Shown: in pieces, positions 45,344 through 54,094 of the stretch | Layout of the letters: every line of letters begins with the position of its first letter | Numbering within the stretch: position 1 is the stretch's first letter | Origin: DUML01 sp050949905 | GTDB lineage: Bacteria; Bacillota; Desulfitobacteriia; Desulfitobacteriales; Syntrophobotulaceae | Direction of reading: 5' to 3' | Length of the DNA stretch: 64,000 nucleotides | Assembly: GCA_050949905.1 (NCBI GenBank) | Contig: JBMNGP010000006.1 | Span: 124,001 to 188,000 of the forward strand | The notes under the pieces: model-generated | What the model saw: only the letters and a program-made list of their open reading frames with translations | Told to the model about the DNA's origin: nothing | Database searches by the model: none | Translations under genes and position numbers: made by a program

Positions 45344-46570
45344 TTATTTTCCTAACTGGAATTTTTTGTGAAGAGATTGTACTGCAGCAACCATTTGATC
45401 TTTTTTGACTAGTACCCAAATTGTAGTGTGGGAATCTGCAGACTGAAGTATTTCAACCCCACTTTCAGCTAAAGCCTCAACCATATTAGCCATTACACCC
45501 GGGACGTCTGCTATCCCTCCTCCAACCAAGGCTACTTTGGCACAGCTGGGGAATGCTTCGGCTTCAAAACCCATATTATGGAGTATACTTATAGCTTTGT
45601 CCGCTAATTCATCTCTAACAGTATAAAGGACATTTTCCGGTTGAACACTAATAAAGTCAACACTGATATCGGCTAAAGCCATACCTTTAAAAATTTTTTT
45701 AACCGCTTGGCTCTTATTCTCTTCATCTTCAATACCAATCTTAATTTGGGTCACATTTGGTGTATGGGCAATACCGGTGATTATCCGATCTCCAATGGCA
45801 TCAGCACCAACCTGGATATCAGGCTGAATATTAGTTACCAAGGTGCCCGGAGAATTGGTAAAAGTATTTTTAACGCGTAAGGGGATATTTTTTTGCATCG
45901 CTATCTCCACAGCCCTCGGATGAATAACTTTGGCTCCTTGATGGGCTAGATGACATATATCATTATAGGTAACTACATCAAGAATCTTAGCATCTTCCAC
46001 AATTCGAGGATCGGCTGTCATGATGCCTTCAACATCGGTATAAATATCTATGGCTTCAGCATTCAAGGCAACACCGATTGCTGCTGCTGTCGTATCGCTT
46101 CCGCCTCTGCCCAGGGTGGTGATCTGACCGTCCTCGGTTATGCCTTGAAAACCTGTTACTACCACAACCTTGCCTTCTTCTAACTGCTTTATGATATTCC
46201 CGGGCTCTACTCTGATTATCCTGGCCTCGCCAAAACAGTTATTGGTTATTATTCCGGCTTGTCCCCCAGTTAAAAGTACTGCTTCTAAACCTAGGCTTTG
46301 TAAGGTACTGACCATCACCGCGCCCGAAATCACTTCACCGCAACTAATTAACAGATCCATCTCTCTTTTAGGAACTTCGGAATAAATACTGGAGACCAGT
46401 TTGATAAAAGTGTCTGTAGCATAAGGATCACCCTGGCGTCCAATAGCTGATACTACAACGACAGGTGAAAATCCCTGGCTAACTGCTTCTGAAACTTTAG
46501 CAGCTACCTGTGTCCTTCTTTCCGGATTGGCAACCGATGTTCCGCCAAATTTTTGTACTAAGATACGCAA
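45344..46570 (-). CDS. dapG: Aspartokinase (DapG-type)
   Basis: First step from aspartate toward lysine/DAP. A 408-residue protein with the kinase signature VQKFGGTSVANPERR, TDTFIKLVSSI, TTLGRGGSDTTAAAIG and DVEGIMTADPRI, then two ACT domains at the C terminus (from about residue 265). The start is TTG with GGAGG 8 nt upstream. Its place next to dpaA/dpaB and dapA corresponds to the DapG isozyme of B. subtilis, which there serves peptidoglycan and spore dipicolinate and is inhibited by DAP. Which effector acts here is inferred from synteny only. Confidence 0.9.
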   Translation of the reverse strand: MRILVQKFGGTSVANPERRTQVAAKVSEAVSQGFSPVVVVSAIGRQGDPYATDTFIKLVSSIYSEVPKREMDLLISCGEVISGAVMVSTLQSLGLEAVLLTGGQAGIITNNCFGEARIIRVEPGNIIKQLEEGKVVVVTGFQGITEDGQITTLGRGGSDTTAAAIGVALNAEAIDIYTDVEGIMTADPRIVEDAKILDVVTYNDICHLAHQGAKVIHPRAVEIAMQKNIPLRVKNTFTNSPGTLVTNIQPDIQVGADAIGDRIITGIAHTPNVTQIKIGIEDEENKSQAVKKIFKGMALADISVDFISVQPENVLYTVRDELADKAISILHNMGFEAEAFPSCAKVALVGGGIADVPGVMANMVEALAESGVEILQSADSHTTIWVLVKKDQMVAAVQSLHKKFQLGK

Positions 46571-46651
46571 GTTTTACTCCTCCCTAGCATTAGGTATTTT
46601 CATTATAACAGCAATTGTGCAATTTGTACCGTTTAACTATTTGGAAAAGAT

Positions 46652-46710
46652 GGAAATTGTGAATTTAATGTTAAGTTTTCTAACATTAAATTCACATCTT
46701 CTCAATTTCC
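46652..46710. repeat. Large AT-rich palindrome between dpaB and dapG
   Basis: Inner arms GTGAATTTAATGTTA (46659-46673) and TAACATTAAATTCAC (46681-46695) are perfectly complementary over 15 bp with a 7-nt loop. Outer arms GGAAATTG (46652-46659) and CAATTTCC (46703-46710) add 8 bp. No U-tail on the minus strand. It occupies the place where asd lies in B. subtilis. Confidence 0.75.
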
Positions 46711-46755
46711 TTGGTTAAATTATTTAACGACACTATGTTTAATACCTTTTTCTGA

Positions 46756-47349
46756 TTAATAAACTTTATATTCCACTAAGACAGGCTGAATTTGTTTCCC
46801 CTGAAAAGCCATTAATATGGTTTCCGGAATTTTGTCCATATGAGCCACTAAGGAATTTGCCTTTTGCTGAGGATTGTCTTGACCCAATGGAACCAGATAA
46901 ATATTTTTATAAGTTAACAAAGTACCGATATTTTTGGCGTTGATACCCAAACCATCATTAGTAGAGACTGCTATGACGAGCGGTTTCAGGTTACGCAGAT
47001 GGGCTTTGGCAGCCATTAGAACCGGTGTGTCGGTTATGCCGTTGGCTAGTTTGGCTAAGGTGTTCCCCGTACAGGGCGCAATGACAACACAATCCAGGGA
47101 ATCTTTTGGTCCAATTGGTTCAACTTCCGGGAAAGTTTTTAAAGGTTCTTTACCGGTTAATTCTTTCAGCATATCTTTCCAATATTGTGCCGTGCCAAAT
47201 CTAGTATTGGTTTGGTCTACCGCATAAGAAATAATTGGTGTGACTTCTGCTCCTTCTTCCACAAGCTGCTTTAGTACTTTCATTACTTCCGCCAGGGTAC
47301 AATGAGATCCCGTCAGGGCAAATCCTATTCTAACACCTTTGAACCTCAC
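46756..47349 (-). CDS. dpaB: Dipicolinate synthase subunit B
   Basis: A flavoprotein-type subunit (197 residues) of dipicolinate synthase, which oxidises dihydrodipicolinate to the spore-core compound DPA. Signatures: RIGFALTGSHCTLAEVMK, NTRFGTAQYWKD, DCVVIAPCTGNTLAKLANGITDTPVLMAAKAHLRN and PLVIAVSTNDGLG. The GTG start overlaps the dpaA stop by 4 nt (GTGA), so the subunits are translated together. In Bacillus it is expressed only in the mother cell under sigma-K; no such promoter was identified here. Confidence 0.93.
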   Translation of the reverse strand: MRFKGVRIGFALTGSHCTLAEVMKVLKQLVEEGAEVTPIISYAVDQTNTRFGTAQYWKDMLKELTGKEPLKTFPEVEPIGPKDSLDCVVIAPCTGNTLAKLANGITDTPVLMAAKAHLRNLKPLVIAVSTNDGLGINAKNIGTLLTYKNIYLVPLGQDNPQQKANSLVAHMDKIPETILMAFQGKQIQPVLVEYKVY

Positions 47350-48272
47350 TTGCCGCCACCCCCATCCAGCCTTTTTTTTCGGGGGAGGGCAAGATACTGC
47401 AGTATTACCGGCGGATAGATTTTCGCTAAGATCCTGCCTGCTGTTTTAGGAGCGACGATTCCCGGCAGTCCTGGAGCAAGCTGGGCTTTAATGCCCAGTT
47501 TCTTCGCATATTCGAAATCAGTCCCCCCCGGTATGGATGCCAAGTCAATAATGACGGCTTCCCGCGGCATCTCCTCCAAGATATTTCTATTCAGAACAAG
47601 GGCAGGAACAGTATTAAAAACAATATCCGCTTTGCTGATTTCTGTCTCTAACTGGGAATAATCAATTACTTTGACACCCATTTCAAAAGCTCTGGCTAAA
47701 TCCGCCGATTTGCGGGCTACTGCAGTCACTCTGGCACCAATACCTTTAAGCATGTGAATAAGTGTAATACCGGTTCTCCCAACACCCAAAACAAAGCTTT
47801 CACTGCTATGTATGGTGATATTGGTTGCCTCAATCGCCATCTGGATTGCACCTTCGGCGGAAGGAATAGAATTAAGAATTGCTAAATCATCCCTGTTGTT
47901 GATTTCTACTAAAGGTATATTCAAGATTTGAGCAGCCATTTTCAAGGCGGGTCGAGCCCAACCGATAAAAAGCGGTACGCCGGGCGGTATGGCTTCCAGG
48001 GCTTCGTGGCTTAAGATGATAGGTGAATTTGTGTATTTGGCTTTTACTAACCCTCGCTCATCTGTGCCAAACATTGGGAAAAGAAGGGCATCGGCTTTTT
48101 TTACAATATCCAGGAGGTTTTCAGCGTGTTCAATAGTATTTCCTAACGGTGATTTTTCCAGTCCCAGCCCTATGACTTTAGCCCCAAGCCTCTGTAATTC
48201 AGGGATAAGATAGATCTCTCTGTCATCACCACCAATTACTGCAAGGCGTACTCCTTCAAGTACAGCACCCAT
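47346..48272 (-). CDS. dpaA: Dipicolinate synthase subunit A
   Basis: A 308-residue NAD(P)-binding subunit of dipicolinate synthase. Starts MGAVLEGVRLAVIGGDDREIYLIPELQRLG, has the Rossmann motif VLGVGRTGITLIHMLKGIGARVTAVARKSADL, and late PREAVIIDLASIPGGTDFEYAKKLGI and APGLPGIVAPKTAGRIL. The ATG has AAGGAGG upstream. It is between dapB and dpaB, so the supply of dihydrodipicolinate and its oxidation are encoded together. It marks the organism as a spore former. Confidence 0.94.
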   Translation of the reverse strand: MGAVLEGVRLAVIGGDDREIYLIPELQRLGAKVIGLGLEKSPLGNTIEHAENLLDIVKKADALLFPMFGTDERGLVKAKYTNSPIILSHEALEAIPPGVPLFIGWARPALKMAAQILNIPLVEINNRDDLAILNSIPSAEGAIQMAIEATNITIHSSESFVLGVGRTGITLIHMLKGIGARVTAVARKSADLARAFEMGVKVIDYSQLETEISKADIVFNTVPALVLNRNILEEMPREAVIIDLASIPGGTDFEYAKKLGIKAQLAPGLPGIVAPKTAGRILAKIYPPVILQYLALPRKKRLDGGGGK

Positions 48273-48361
48273 AATTTAGGCCTCCTTGTTGGGTAGTATC
48301 CTGATAAGCTACTATCCATTATATGAGGCTCTATAGAACGCGGTGCTTAAAAGAAAACCTC

Positions 48362-49165
48362 CTAATCCAGGAAATTCTCTAAACCAATAACTACGTCAGT
48401 CATTTTATAAGCTTTCCTAATAGCCAGCATTACTCCCGGCATATATGTTTCTCTGGTATAGGCATCATGCCTGATGGTCAGAGTCTGGCCGTATCCTCCA
48501 AAAATAACTTCCTGATGGGCAACGAGACCTGGCAACCGTACGGCGTGAACATGGATACCATCAATGTCCCCGCCTCTTGCCCCCGGAATTTTCTCATATT
48601 CATTAGGATGACCTTGGATTTGAGGCTTGCGAATTTGGGAAATCATTTCTGCAGTTTTTAGGGCAGTCCCGGAAGGGGCATCCAGTTTATTGTCATGATG
48701 GTATTCAATTATATCCACGTGATTAAAATATCTGGCTGTTTCCTGGGCAAACTTCATCATTAATATTGCGCCGAGCGCAAAATTAGGAGCAATAAAGAAG
48801 CCCACATTATTCTCTTTGGCCAACTCTTTTAATTCGGCAACCTCTTGGTCATCCAGACCTGTCGCTCCAATAACGGGAACGACTCCTGCCTTAAGGCCTT
48901 CTTTGGCATTAGCAAAAACTGATTGCGGTGTTGTAAAATCAACCAGAATATCGGCCTTTAATTCCTTAAGGATCTCCTTGCTCAATGACCCTAAAATGGT
49001 TATTCCTAAGGGACTTAGTCCAAGAATACTACCGATATCTCTGCCTTGATTCTGAATATCTGAAACGCCGGCAATTTCCATATCAGCTTGTTTAAGAATG
49101 GTTTGAACCGTTTCCCTACCCATCTTTCCGCAGGCTCCGGCCACAAACACACGGATTTTATTCAA
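48362..49165 (-). CDS. dapB: 4-hydroxy-tetrahydrodipicolinate reductase
   Basis: Reduces the DapA product toward lysine/DAP. I start at the TTG 49163-49165 (protein MNKIRVFVAGACGKMGRETV), 7 nt behind AGGAGG; the open frame extends 14 codons further to 49207 without a site. Signatures: nucleotide motif VAGACGKMGRE, LVDFTTPQS, IGATGLDDQE, FFIAPNFALGAILM and EYHHDNKLDAPSGTALKTA with the catalytic His/Lys. 267 residues, typical. It is the first gene of dapB-dpaA-dpaB with its own promoter. Confidence 0.94.
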   Translation of the reverse strand: MNKIRVFVAGACGKMGRETVQTILKQADMEIAGVSDIQNQGRDIGSILGLSPLGITILGSLSKEILKELKADILVDFTTPQSVFANAKEGLKAGVVPVIGATGLDDQEVAELKELAKENNVGFFIAPNFALGAILMMKFAQETARYFNHVDIIEYHHDNKLDAPSGTALKTAEMISQIRKPQIQGHPNEYEKIPGARGGDIDGIHVHAVRLPGLVAHQEVIFGGYGQTLTIRHDAYTRETYMPGVMLAIRKAYKMTDVVIGLENFLD

Positions 49166-49194
49166 ATTAACCCCTCCTGAGTACAATATAGCAA

Positions 49195-49219
49195 AACCCC
49201 GTACCATCAGTTCGGGGTT
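49195..49219 (-). promoter_or_regulatory. Leader hairpin of dapB (or terminator of ylmC)
   Basis: AACCCCG / CGGGGTT, a perfect 7-bp stem with an 11-nt loop. It lies after ylmC but also a few bases downstream of the predicted dapB start of transcription. Its left arm (AACCCC) could instead pair with GGGGTT in the dapB ribosome site, giving two exclusive folds. A weak U-tail makes a terminator possible. Confidence 0.45.
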
Positions 49220-49231
49220 AGAACTCTTAAT

Positions 49232-49260
49232 ATTTTATTATACCTGAAGAAACCTGTCAA
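49232..49260 (-). promoter_or_regulatory. Promoter of dapB-dpaA-dpaB
   Basis: TTGACA (49255-49260), 17-bp spacer, TAAAAT (49232-49237) on the minus strand; a sigma-A-like match rather than a sporulation sigma signature. Confidence 0.65.
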
Positions 49261-49272
49261 ATTGGGGTTTAG

Positions 49273-49536
49273 CTACACAAACTCCGCATAATTGACATCA
49301 ACAATAATCACTTCACTGCCTATTTTCTTAATTGCTTTCCAGGGAACAACTACATATTCCCCTTCTCTCTCGCTATTCCTCCCAAAAAACCAGCTATATC
49401 CCGAGCGGGAAGAAATGATTAAAGCCTCAATTTTACCGTTGATATTTATTTTTATATCACTGTCACTGACTAACCCCAGTTTGGCGCCATCATGAAGATT
49501 AACTATTTCTTTTCCCGACAATTCGCTTAAGAGCAT
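49273..49536 (-). CDS. ylmC: YlmC/YmxH-family PRC-barrel sporulation-associated protein
   Basis: An 87-residue beta-barrel protein: MLLSELSGKEIVNLHDGAKLG, then a central SSRSGYSWFFGR and a VVPWKAIKKIGSEVIIVDV end, typical of the YlmC/YmxH family. In Bacilli ymxH sits between the M16 protease gene and the dpa genes, as here. The function is unknown. Its ATG shares one base with the stop of the upstream membrane-protein gene (TAATG), so translation is coupled. Confidence 0.85.
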   Translation of the reverse strand: MLLSELSGKEIVNLHDGAKLGLVSDSDIKININGKIEALIISSRSGYSWFFGRNSEREGEYVVVPWKAIKKIGSEVIIVDVNYAEFV

Positions 49537-49853
49537 TATGCTCCCCTCCTCTTCTGGGTATTGGCAAATATCTTCTGCGCATAGGGTTGGATGATGGCAA
49601 TAAAGAGAGACAACACAGCCAGGGGTTTAAAGTAATAGAGCGAAGAAGGGTTCCAGATACTTTCCGGGATTCCTAAAAAAGTTAAGAGTAATTCCAGGGA
49701 CAAGTAAATACCCCCGGCAGTTCCTACTAATTGCGTAATAGCTTTGGCTAAAGCCCCGGAGACACGAGGTGAACGCCACATCAGCATTTTTTGCCTTGTC
49801 CTAATCGACATAATAATTCCAGCACAGAGGAGAACGCTGATTATTATTTCCAT
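49536..49853 (-). CDS. Small membrane protein of unknown function
   Basis: 105 residues with an N-terminal helix (MEIIISVLLCAGIIM), a basic stretch RTRQKMLMWRSPR, and two more probable helices (about residues 37-62 and 73-90), ending in a basic tail KRRGA. I do not recognise a family. It is translationally coupled to ylmC and downstream of dut. The sporulation-rich neighbourhood suggests, but does not show, a sporulation role. Confidence 0.65.
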   Translation of the reverse strand: MEIIISVLLCAGIIMSIRTRQKMLMWRSPRVSGALAKAITQLVGTAGGIYLSLELLLTFLGIPESIWNPSSLYYFKPLAVLSLFIAIIQPYAQKIFANTQKRRGA

Positions 49854-49947
49854 AGAATCACCCCTGAGGGATATCTATGCCCTGAAACAAACAAAAAGAC
49901 CAGATTTTTTACACGTGCTTCTCAAATTAATCATATCTGGAGAACAA

Positions 49948-50412
49948 TCATTTTTGGCCTGTTGAGCCGAATCCTCCTTCTCCCCTCAAGGTTTCGCCTA
50001 ATTCCTCACTCTCAATAAACAGGGCCTGATAAACATTAATAAATATCAGTTGGGCAATTCTCTCCCCATTTTGGATAATTACATTTTCCTGTCCGAGGTT
50101 AACCATCAAGACCTTAATTTCACCCCGATAATCAGAATCAATAACGCCTACTCCATTGCTTAAAGTTAAACCCTTGTGGGAGGCCAAACCGCTACGGGCA
50201 AAAACAAGCGCGACCAATTTTGAAGTAGGTAATTCTATAGCTATCCCTGTCGGGATTGCTGCTCTTTCTCCCGGCTTAAGAATGAGATCTTGGTCAAGAC
50301 AGGCATACAAATCGGCACCGGCTGCCCCCTGGGTAGCATAGCGAGGAACAGCAATTTCCTTAGATTCCGCACTATTTACTCTTTTTACTTTAATCTTAAT
50401 ATGCTCATCCAT
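49948..50412 (-). CDS. dut: dUTP diphosphatase
   Basis: Hydrolyses dUTP to dUMP, keeping uracil out of DNA and feeding dTMP synthesis. The five trimeric dUTPase motifs are visible: GAAGADLYACLDQ (I), ARSGLASHKGLTL (II), GVGVIDSDYRGEIKVLMVN (III), GERIAQLIF (IV) and RGEGGFGSTG (V). Three ATGs compete. I chose the one at 50410-50412 (MDEHIKIKVKRV), 9 nt after GAAGGG; the longest frame starts at 50445. Size is then about 154 residues, normal for the family. Confidence 0.93.
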   Translation of the reverse strand: MDEHIKIKVKRVNSAESKEIAVPRYATQGAAGADLYACLDQDLILKPGERAAIPTGIAIELPTSKLVALVFARSGLASHKGLTLSNGVGVIDSDYRGEIKVLMVNLGQENVIIQNGERIAQLIFINVYQALFIESEELGETLRGEGGFGSTGQK

Positions 50413-50630
50413 TTGCTTCATCCCTTCATTCTCAATTTCCTTCATAGCCTAACATTTCTTCTCTTTTCTCTGCCGGTACTCTAAATTCCTTCAAATGGCC
50501 GGCGGGATGCAAAGCAAAAAATGGCAAAAGAAGATGCCTCCAAGGATGAAGACATCTTCTTCAATATTTAATTTATTTACTCTCCATTTTTAGGGTTACC
50601 CCAATATTTGACAGAGAGCCGGTTTTTAGA

Positions 50631-51893
50631 TCAAATTGATATGGAGTTAATCAGCTTATCAAAATCAGCATTAAAACCCTTTTGCCCTAGGGTTAAAACA
50701 CTGATTCTTTCCCTAACCCACAGGCGTTCCATGACTCTTTTAATATCAGTCAGCTTAACTTTCTCCAATTGCTCGACGGCTTCTTCGGCAGTTTTAACCC
50801 GCCCAAAAGTTAGTTCTGTTTTACCCAGCCTGTTCATTCTGCTGCTGACCGACTCTAACCCTAATAATAAATTTCCTTTAATCTGTGCCTTTGTTCTGGC
50901 TAATTCCTCTTCGGTAATACCTTGGGACTTAATAGTATTCATTTCTTCTAAAACACATCTAATTACCTCTTCGGTTTTGGCGGGATTAGTACCGGCATAA
51001 ACTGCAAACAGTCCCGTATCGGCATAAGTAGAATGATAAGAATAAACCGAGTAAGCCAAGCCTCTTTGTTCCCGTATTTCTTGGAACAGGCGCGAGCTTA
51101 ACCCTCCCCCTAAAATGTTATTAACAATATGGAGAGCATACATATCTTCATCATCTTGGCCTAAACCCGGGACGCCAACTATAATGTGCATTTGCTCCGT
51201 ATCTTTGCCCACCGAACTGCGGAAAACACTACCTTGGGGTTGGTTGGGAGCAGGTACTTTTCGTTCCCGCTTAAAATCCCCAAATCCGGCAAGTTCACGG
51301 ATAATATCTTCATGTTTTATTTTGCCCGCTACGGCTATGACAACTTGACCGGGTGTATAGCGAGTTTCCAGGTAATCAATGACTTTTTCCCTAGTAAGGC
51401 TTTTAATAGTCTCTTCCACCCCCAGGATAGGTTTGCCTAAGGGATGGCCGTTCCAAACATATTGGGAAAAGAGGTCATGAATAAACTCGTCGGGAGTATC
51501 TTGATACATTTTAATTTCCTCGATGACGACATTTTTTTCTTTTTCAATCTCTTTATTATCGAAACTGGAATTAAAAAACATATCACTTAAGACATCAATA
51601 GCTAAAGAGATATCTTCATCCAGGACTCTGGCAAAATAGCAGGTAAATTCTTTGGTAGTAAAAGCATTTAACTGCCCGCCTACCGCTTCCAGCGCTTCAG
51701 CAAGCTGCTTGGCGGTACGGTTTTTTGTACCCTTAAAAAACATATGCTCAATGAAATGCGAGATTCCTTCGTAGCCCTCAGTTTCATTGCGAGAACCCGC
51801 CCCAACCCATAAGCCGATGGCAACCGAACGGACATGGTCAATTTCTTCGGTTAATACCCTTACCCCATTTGGTAGTACATGTTTTTGATACAA
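50631..51893 (-). CDS. mlpA: M16-family zinc protease (MlpA/YmxG-type)
   Basis: Starts MYQKHVLPNGVRVLTEEIDHVRS at a TTG (51891-51893) behind AGGGGG; an ATG nine codons upstream is less well placed. The inverted zinc motif HFIEH (HxxEH) with the distal Glu region EKEKNVVIEEIKMYQDTPDE is complete, followed by a second, inactive-type M16 domain (GLAYSVYSYHSTYADTGLF). It is about 420 residues and cytoplasmic. The location between ylxY-like and ymxH-like genes matches mlpA in B. subtilis, where it has been linked to regulation of extracellular protease; that role is not shown here. Confidence 0.88.
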   Translation of the reverse strand: MYQKHVLPNGVRVLTEEIDHVRSVAIGLWVGAGSRNETEGYEGISHFIEHMFFKGTKNRTAKQLAEALEAVGGQLNAFTTKEFTCYFARVLDEDISLAIDVLSDMFFNSSFDNKEIEKEKNVVIEEIKMYQDTPDEFIHDLFSQYVWNGHPLGKPILGVEETIKSLTREKVIDYLETRYTPGQVVIAVAGKIKHEDIIRELAGFGDFKRERKVPAPNQPQGSVFRSSVGKDTEQMHIIVGVPGLGQDDEDMYALHIVNNILGGGLSSRLFQEIREQRGLAYSVYSYHSTYADTGLFAVYAGTNPAKTEEVIRCVLEEMNTIKSQGITEEELARTKAQIKGNLLLGLESVSSRMNRLGKTELTFGRVKTAEEAVEQLEKVKLTDIKRVMERLWVRERISVLTLGQKGFNADFDKLINSISI

Positions 51894-51999
51894 AAGTAAA
51901 CATCCCCCTAACATCCGCATTGCAGTATTGATATTATCTTACCACTAAGATATGCTCTTTATGATTGAATTCTCTGCTTAACTTACTCCCTAGTATAGT

Positions 52000-53229
52000 T
52001 TATCCTTTCTTGTTCAATAAATCCAGAACGTGATCCAGCACTAGGTTTAATGTCCCGGAATAATTCAGAGCTCTGCCGACATAATTTTCCCCTGCTAAGA
52101 GGGGAACAGTTTTTAAGATCTTTTCGCCCAGTACAATATTGTAATTCCCTAAAACATCCCCGGCCTTAATCGGCGGGTAGACTCCCTCCTTAAAATTAAT
52201 CTGCACTTTAATTTTTTCTTTCACAGCCTTTTCTACACACAAATGCAGTTCATCTTTTAAAATTAGGGGAATTCCGTAGCCCGGGTAATTAGCCAAATAA
52301 ACTCCTTTCTTTCCGTAGAACATTATCTCTGTCTGATTAAATCCCCATTCCAAGAGCCTTCTGGCATCTCCAAAACGATCCGGGGCATTAAGGACAACAC
52401 AAATCAGCCTTCTGCCTTCCTTACTAGCTGAAGCTACCAGACATTTTCCGGCTGCATTTGTTGTTCCGGTTTTAACACCATCAGCGAAAGGATAGCTCCA
52501 TAACAGTTTATTAGTATTATTGGCAATTTGCGATTTTGGAGGTACTTCAAAGCTGATCGTAGCGGTCTTTTGGGCTACAATTTTGGAAAACACCGGGTTA
52601 TTCATAGCATAGCGGGTTATGAGCGCCAGGTCGTAAGCCGATGAGTAATGGTCTTTAGCAGGTAAGCCGTTAGTATTGACAAAATTCGAATTCTTAGCCC
52701 CTAGAGAAATTGCCCGAAGATTCATCAACCTAACAAATTCATCGTGACTGCCTGCGATTTGTTCTGCAATCGCCACACATGCATCGTTGCCGGAACGAAT
52801 GAGAGCCCCTTCAATTAGTTCTCTGAGTTTCAGTTTATTCCCTTTGCTCAAATAAATCGTAGATTCTCCTACCCGATCTGCTTTTTCGCTCACTGTGGCT
52901 ATTTCATCCAAATCAGCCAATTCTATTGCCAGTATTGCCGTAAGTATTTTGGTAGTACTGGCCGGAGGGCGTTTTTTATGCGCATCCCGCTCATAAAGAA
53001 TATCGCCGGTCTGCGCATCAAGCAGAATTGCGGAATGGGCTGTTACATAAGGTAAAGTCCAACTTTCTCTTATCGTCTTCGCTGTTTCGATTATCAAATC
53101 ATTACTTTCTTCGTCAGGTATAATATCTGCTGGCTGATAATTAAAGGCTATTTCTCCGTACGCAGAACCTGTTAAAACCAAAGCAAAGAAAAAGACGCAA
53201 ATAATTACTCGCGTCCCACTTAACTTCAT
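52000..53229 (-). CDS. D-alanyl-D-alanine carboxypeptidase (DacF/DacB type)
   Basis: Penicillin-binding protein trimming pentapeptides. Start at the ATG 53227-53229 with GGTGG 8 nt upstream; it opens a signal peptide (MKLSGTRVIICVFFFALVLTGSAYG). Active-site motifs: SxxK in PPASTTKILTAIL, SxN in IRSGNDACVAIAEQ and KTG in FADGVKTGTTNAAGKCLV. A C-terminal PBP5-like domain follows. The nearest functional model is DacF, a sporulation D,D-carboxypeptidase, and the neighbours are sporulation-rich, but subclass assignment is not certain. Confidence 0.9.
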   Translation of the reverse strand: MKLSGTRVIICVFFFALVLTGSAYGEIAFNYQPADIIPDEESNDLIIETAKTIRESWTLPYVTAHSAILLDAQTGDILYERDAHKKRPPASTTKILTAILAIELADLDEIATVSEKADRVGESTIYLSKGNKLKLRELIEGALIRSGNDACVAIAEQIAGSHDEFVRLMNLRAISLGAKNSNFVNTNGLPAKDHYSSAYDLALITRYAMNNPVFSKIVAQKTATISFEVPPKSQIANNTNKLLWSYPFADGVKTGTTNAAGKCLVASASKEGRRLICVVLNAPDRFGDARRLLEWGFNQTEIMFYGKKGVYLANYPGYGIPLILKDELHLCVEKAVKEKIKVQINFKEGVYPPIKAGDVLGNYNIVLGEKILKTVPLLAGENYVGRALNYSGTLNLVLDHVLDLLNKKG

Positions 53230-53254
53230 ATTTTTTACCACCCCTTTTGTTCAC

Positions 53255-54010
53255 TTAAGGAGTAGTATTTCCAGCTGTAGAAAATGTTATTAATTTTTCT
53301 ATGGTCACCAGCTCAAATCCCTCTGCTTGCAGCTTGGACAAAATGTTAGGCAAAGCCTTAAGAGTATTTTCCTTAGGGTGAATTAAAACAATGGCTCCCT
53401 TTTTTTCAGGTTTTACACCGTATCTTACTTGCGGCTCCAAGATGCGCTGGGCAATTTTTTCCGGAGTACTGTCTGCTCGCCAATCAATGGTATCCAAGGT
53501 CCACAGTACTGTGGTGTACCCTAGCTCTTCTGCTGCCAGTAAACCGTTTTTCCCTCTTTCCCCATAAGGAGGAGCATAATACCAGGTCTTTCTCCCAATT
53601 AACTCCTTAATAACTTCTTCAGTTTTCAGCAATTCCTCTTTATTCTTAGCTACTGATAAGTTATCAGGGTGCGGGTGGGAATAGCCGTGGTTTTCAATCT
53701 GATGACCCTGAGCAGCCATCTCTCTTAGCAATTGAGGGTTTTTCAAAGCCCAGCGTCCGGTTACAAAGAAAGTAACTTTAACTTGGTATTCCTTAAAAAC
53801 ATTTAACATTGGAGGGATATATTCTTCTCCCCAGTCCACATTAATTGTCAAAGCCATAACTTTTTCTTCAGTCTTAACCTGTTCCAGTGGACTGGGAAGG
53901 TTCAGGCGGCTAACCCCTATGGATTTGTTTTGAATAACGGATAACCCAAGGAAAAGTACAACTAAAGTAACAATCTTGAATTTAATTTTGGTCATATGTA
54001 AAGTAAACAT
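53255..54010 (-). CDS. ylxY: Polysaccharide deacetylase (YlxY-type)
   Basis: A 251-residue exported or membrane-anchored protein with an N-terminal helix (IKFKIVTLVVLFLGLSVI). The NodB domain shows TINVDWGEEY in place of the usual TFDDG, then HGYSHPHPDNLS (metal His pair), YYAPPYGERG and VLIHPKENT. The first motif keeps one Asp, but the second Asp is replaced by Trp-Gly, so catalysis may be altered, as in YlxY proteins. It stands next to pnp, as ylxY does in Bacilli. ATG behind AAAGGGTG. Confidence 0.85.
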   Translation of the reverse strand: MFTLHMTKIKFKIVTLVVLFLGLSVIQNKSIGVSRLNLPSPLEQVKTEEKVMALTINVDWGEEYIPPMLNVFKEYQVKVTFFVTGRWALKNPQLLREMAAQGHQIENHGYSHPHPDNLSVAKNKEELLKTEEVIKELIGRKTWYYAPPYGERGKNGLLAAEELGYTTVLWTLDTIDWRADSTPEKIAQRILEPQVRYGVKPEKKGAIVLIHPKENTLKALPNILSKLQAEGFELVTIEKLITFSTAGNTTP

Positions 54011-54094
54011 CTGCTTTCACCCTTTATATCAATATGCTGAAAGAGGAAAAGTCAGACGTTCAAAGTTGAGCGAATCTTAAGAAGAGGTATAAAT

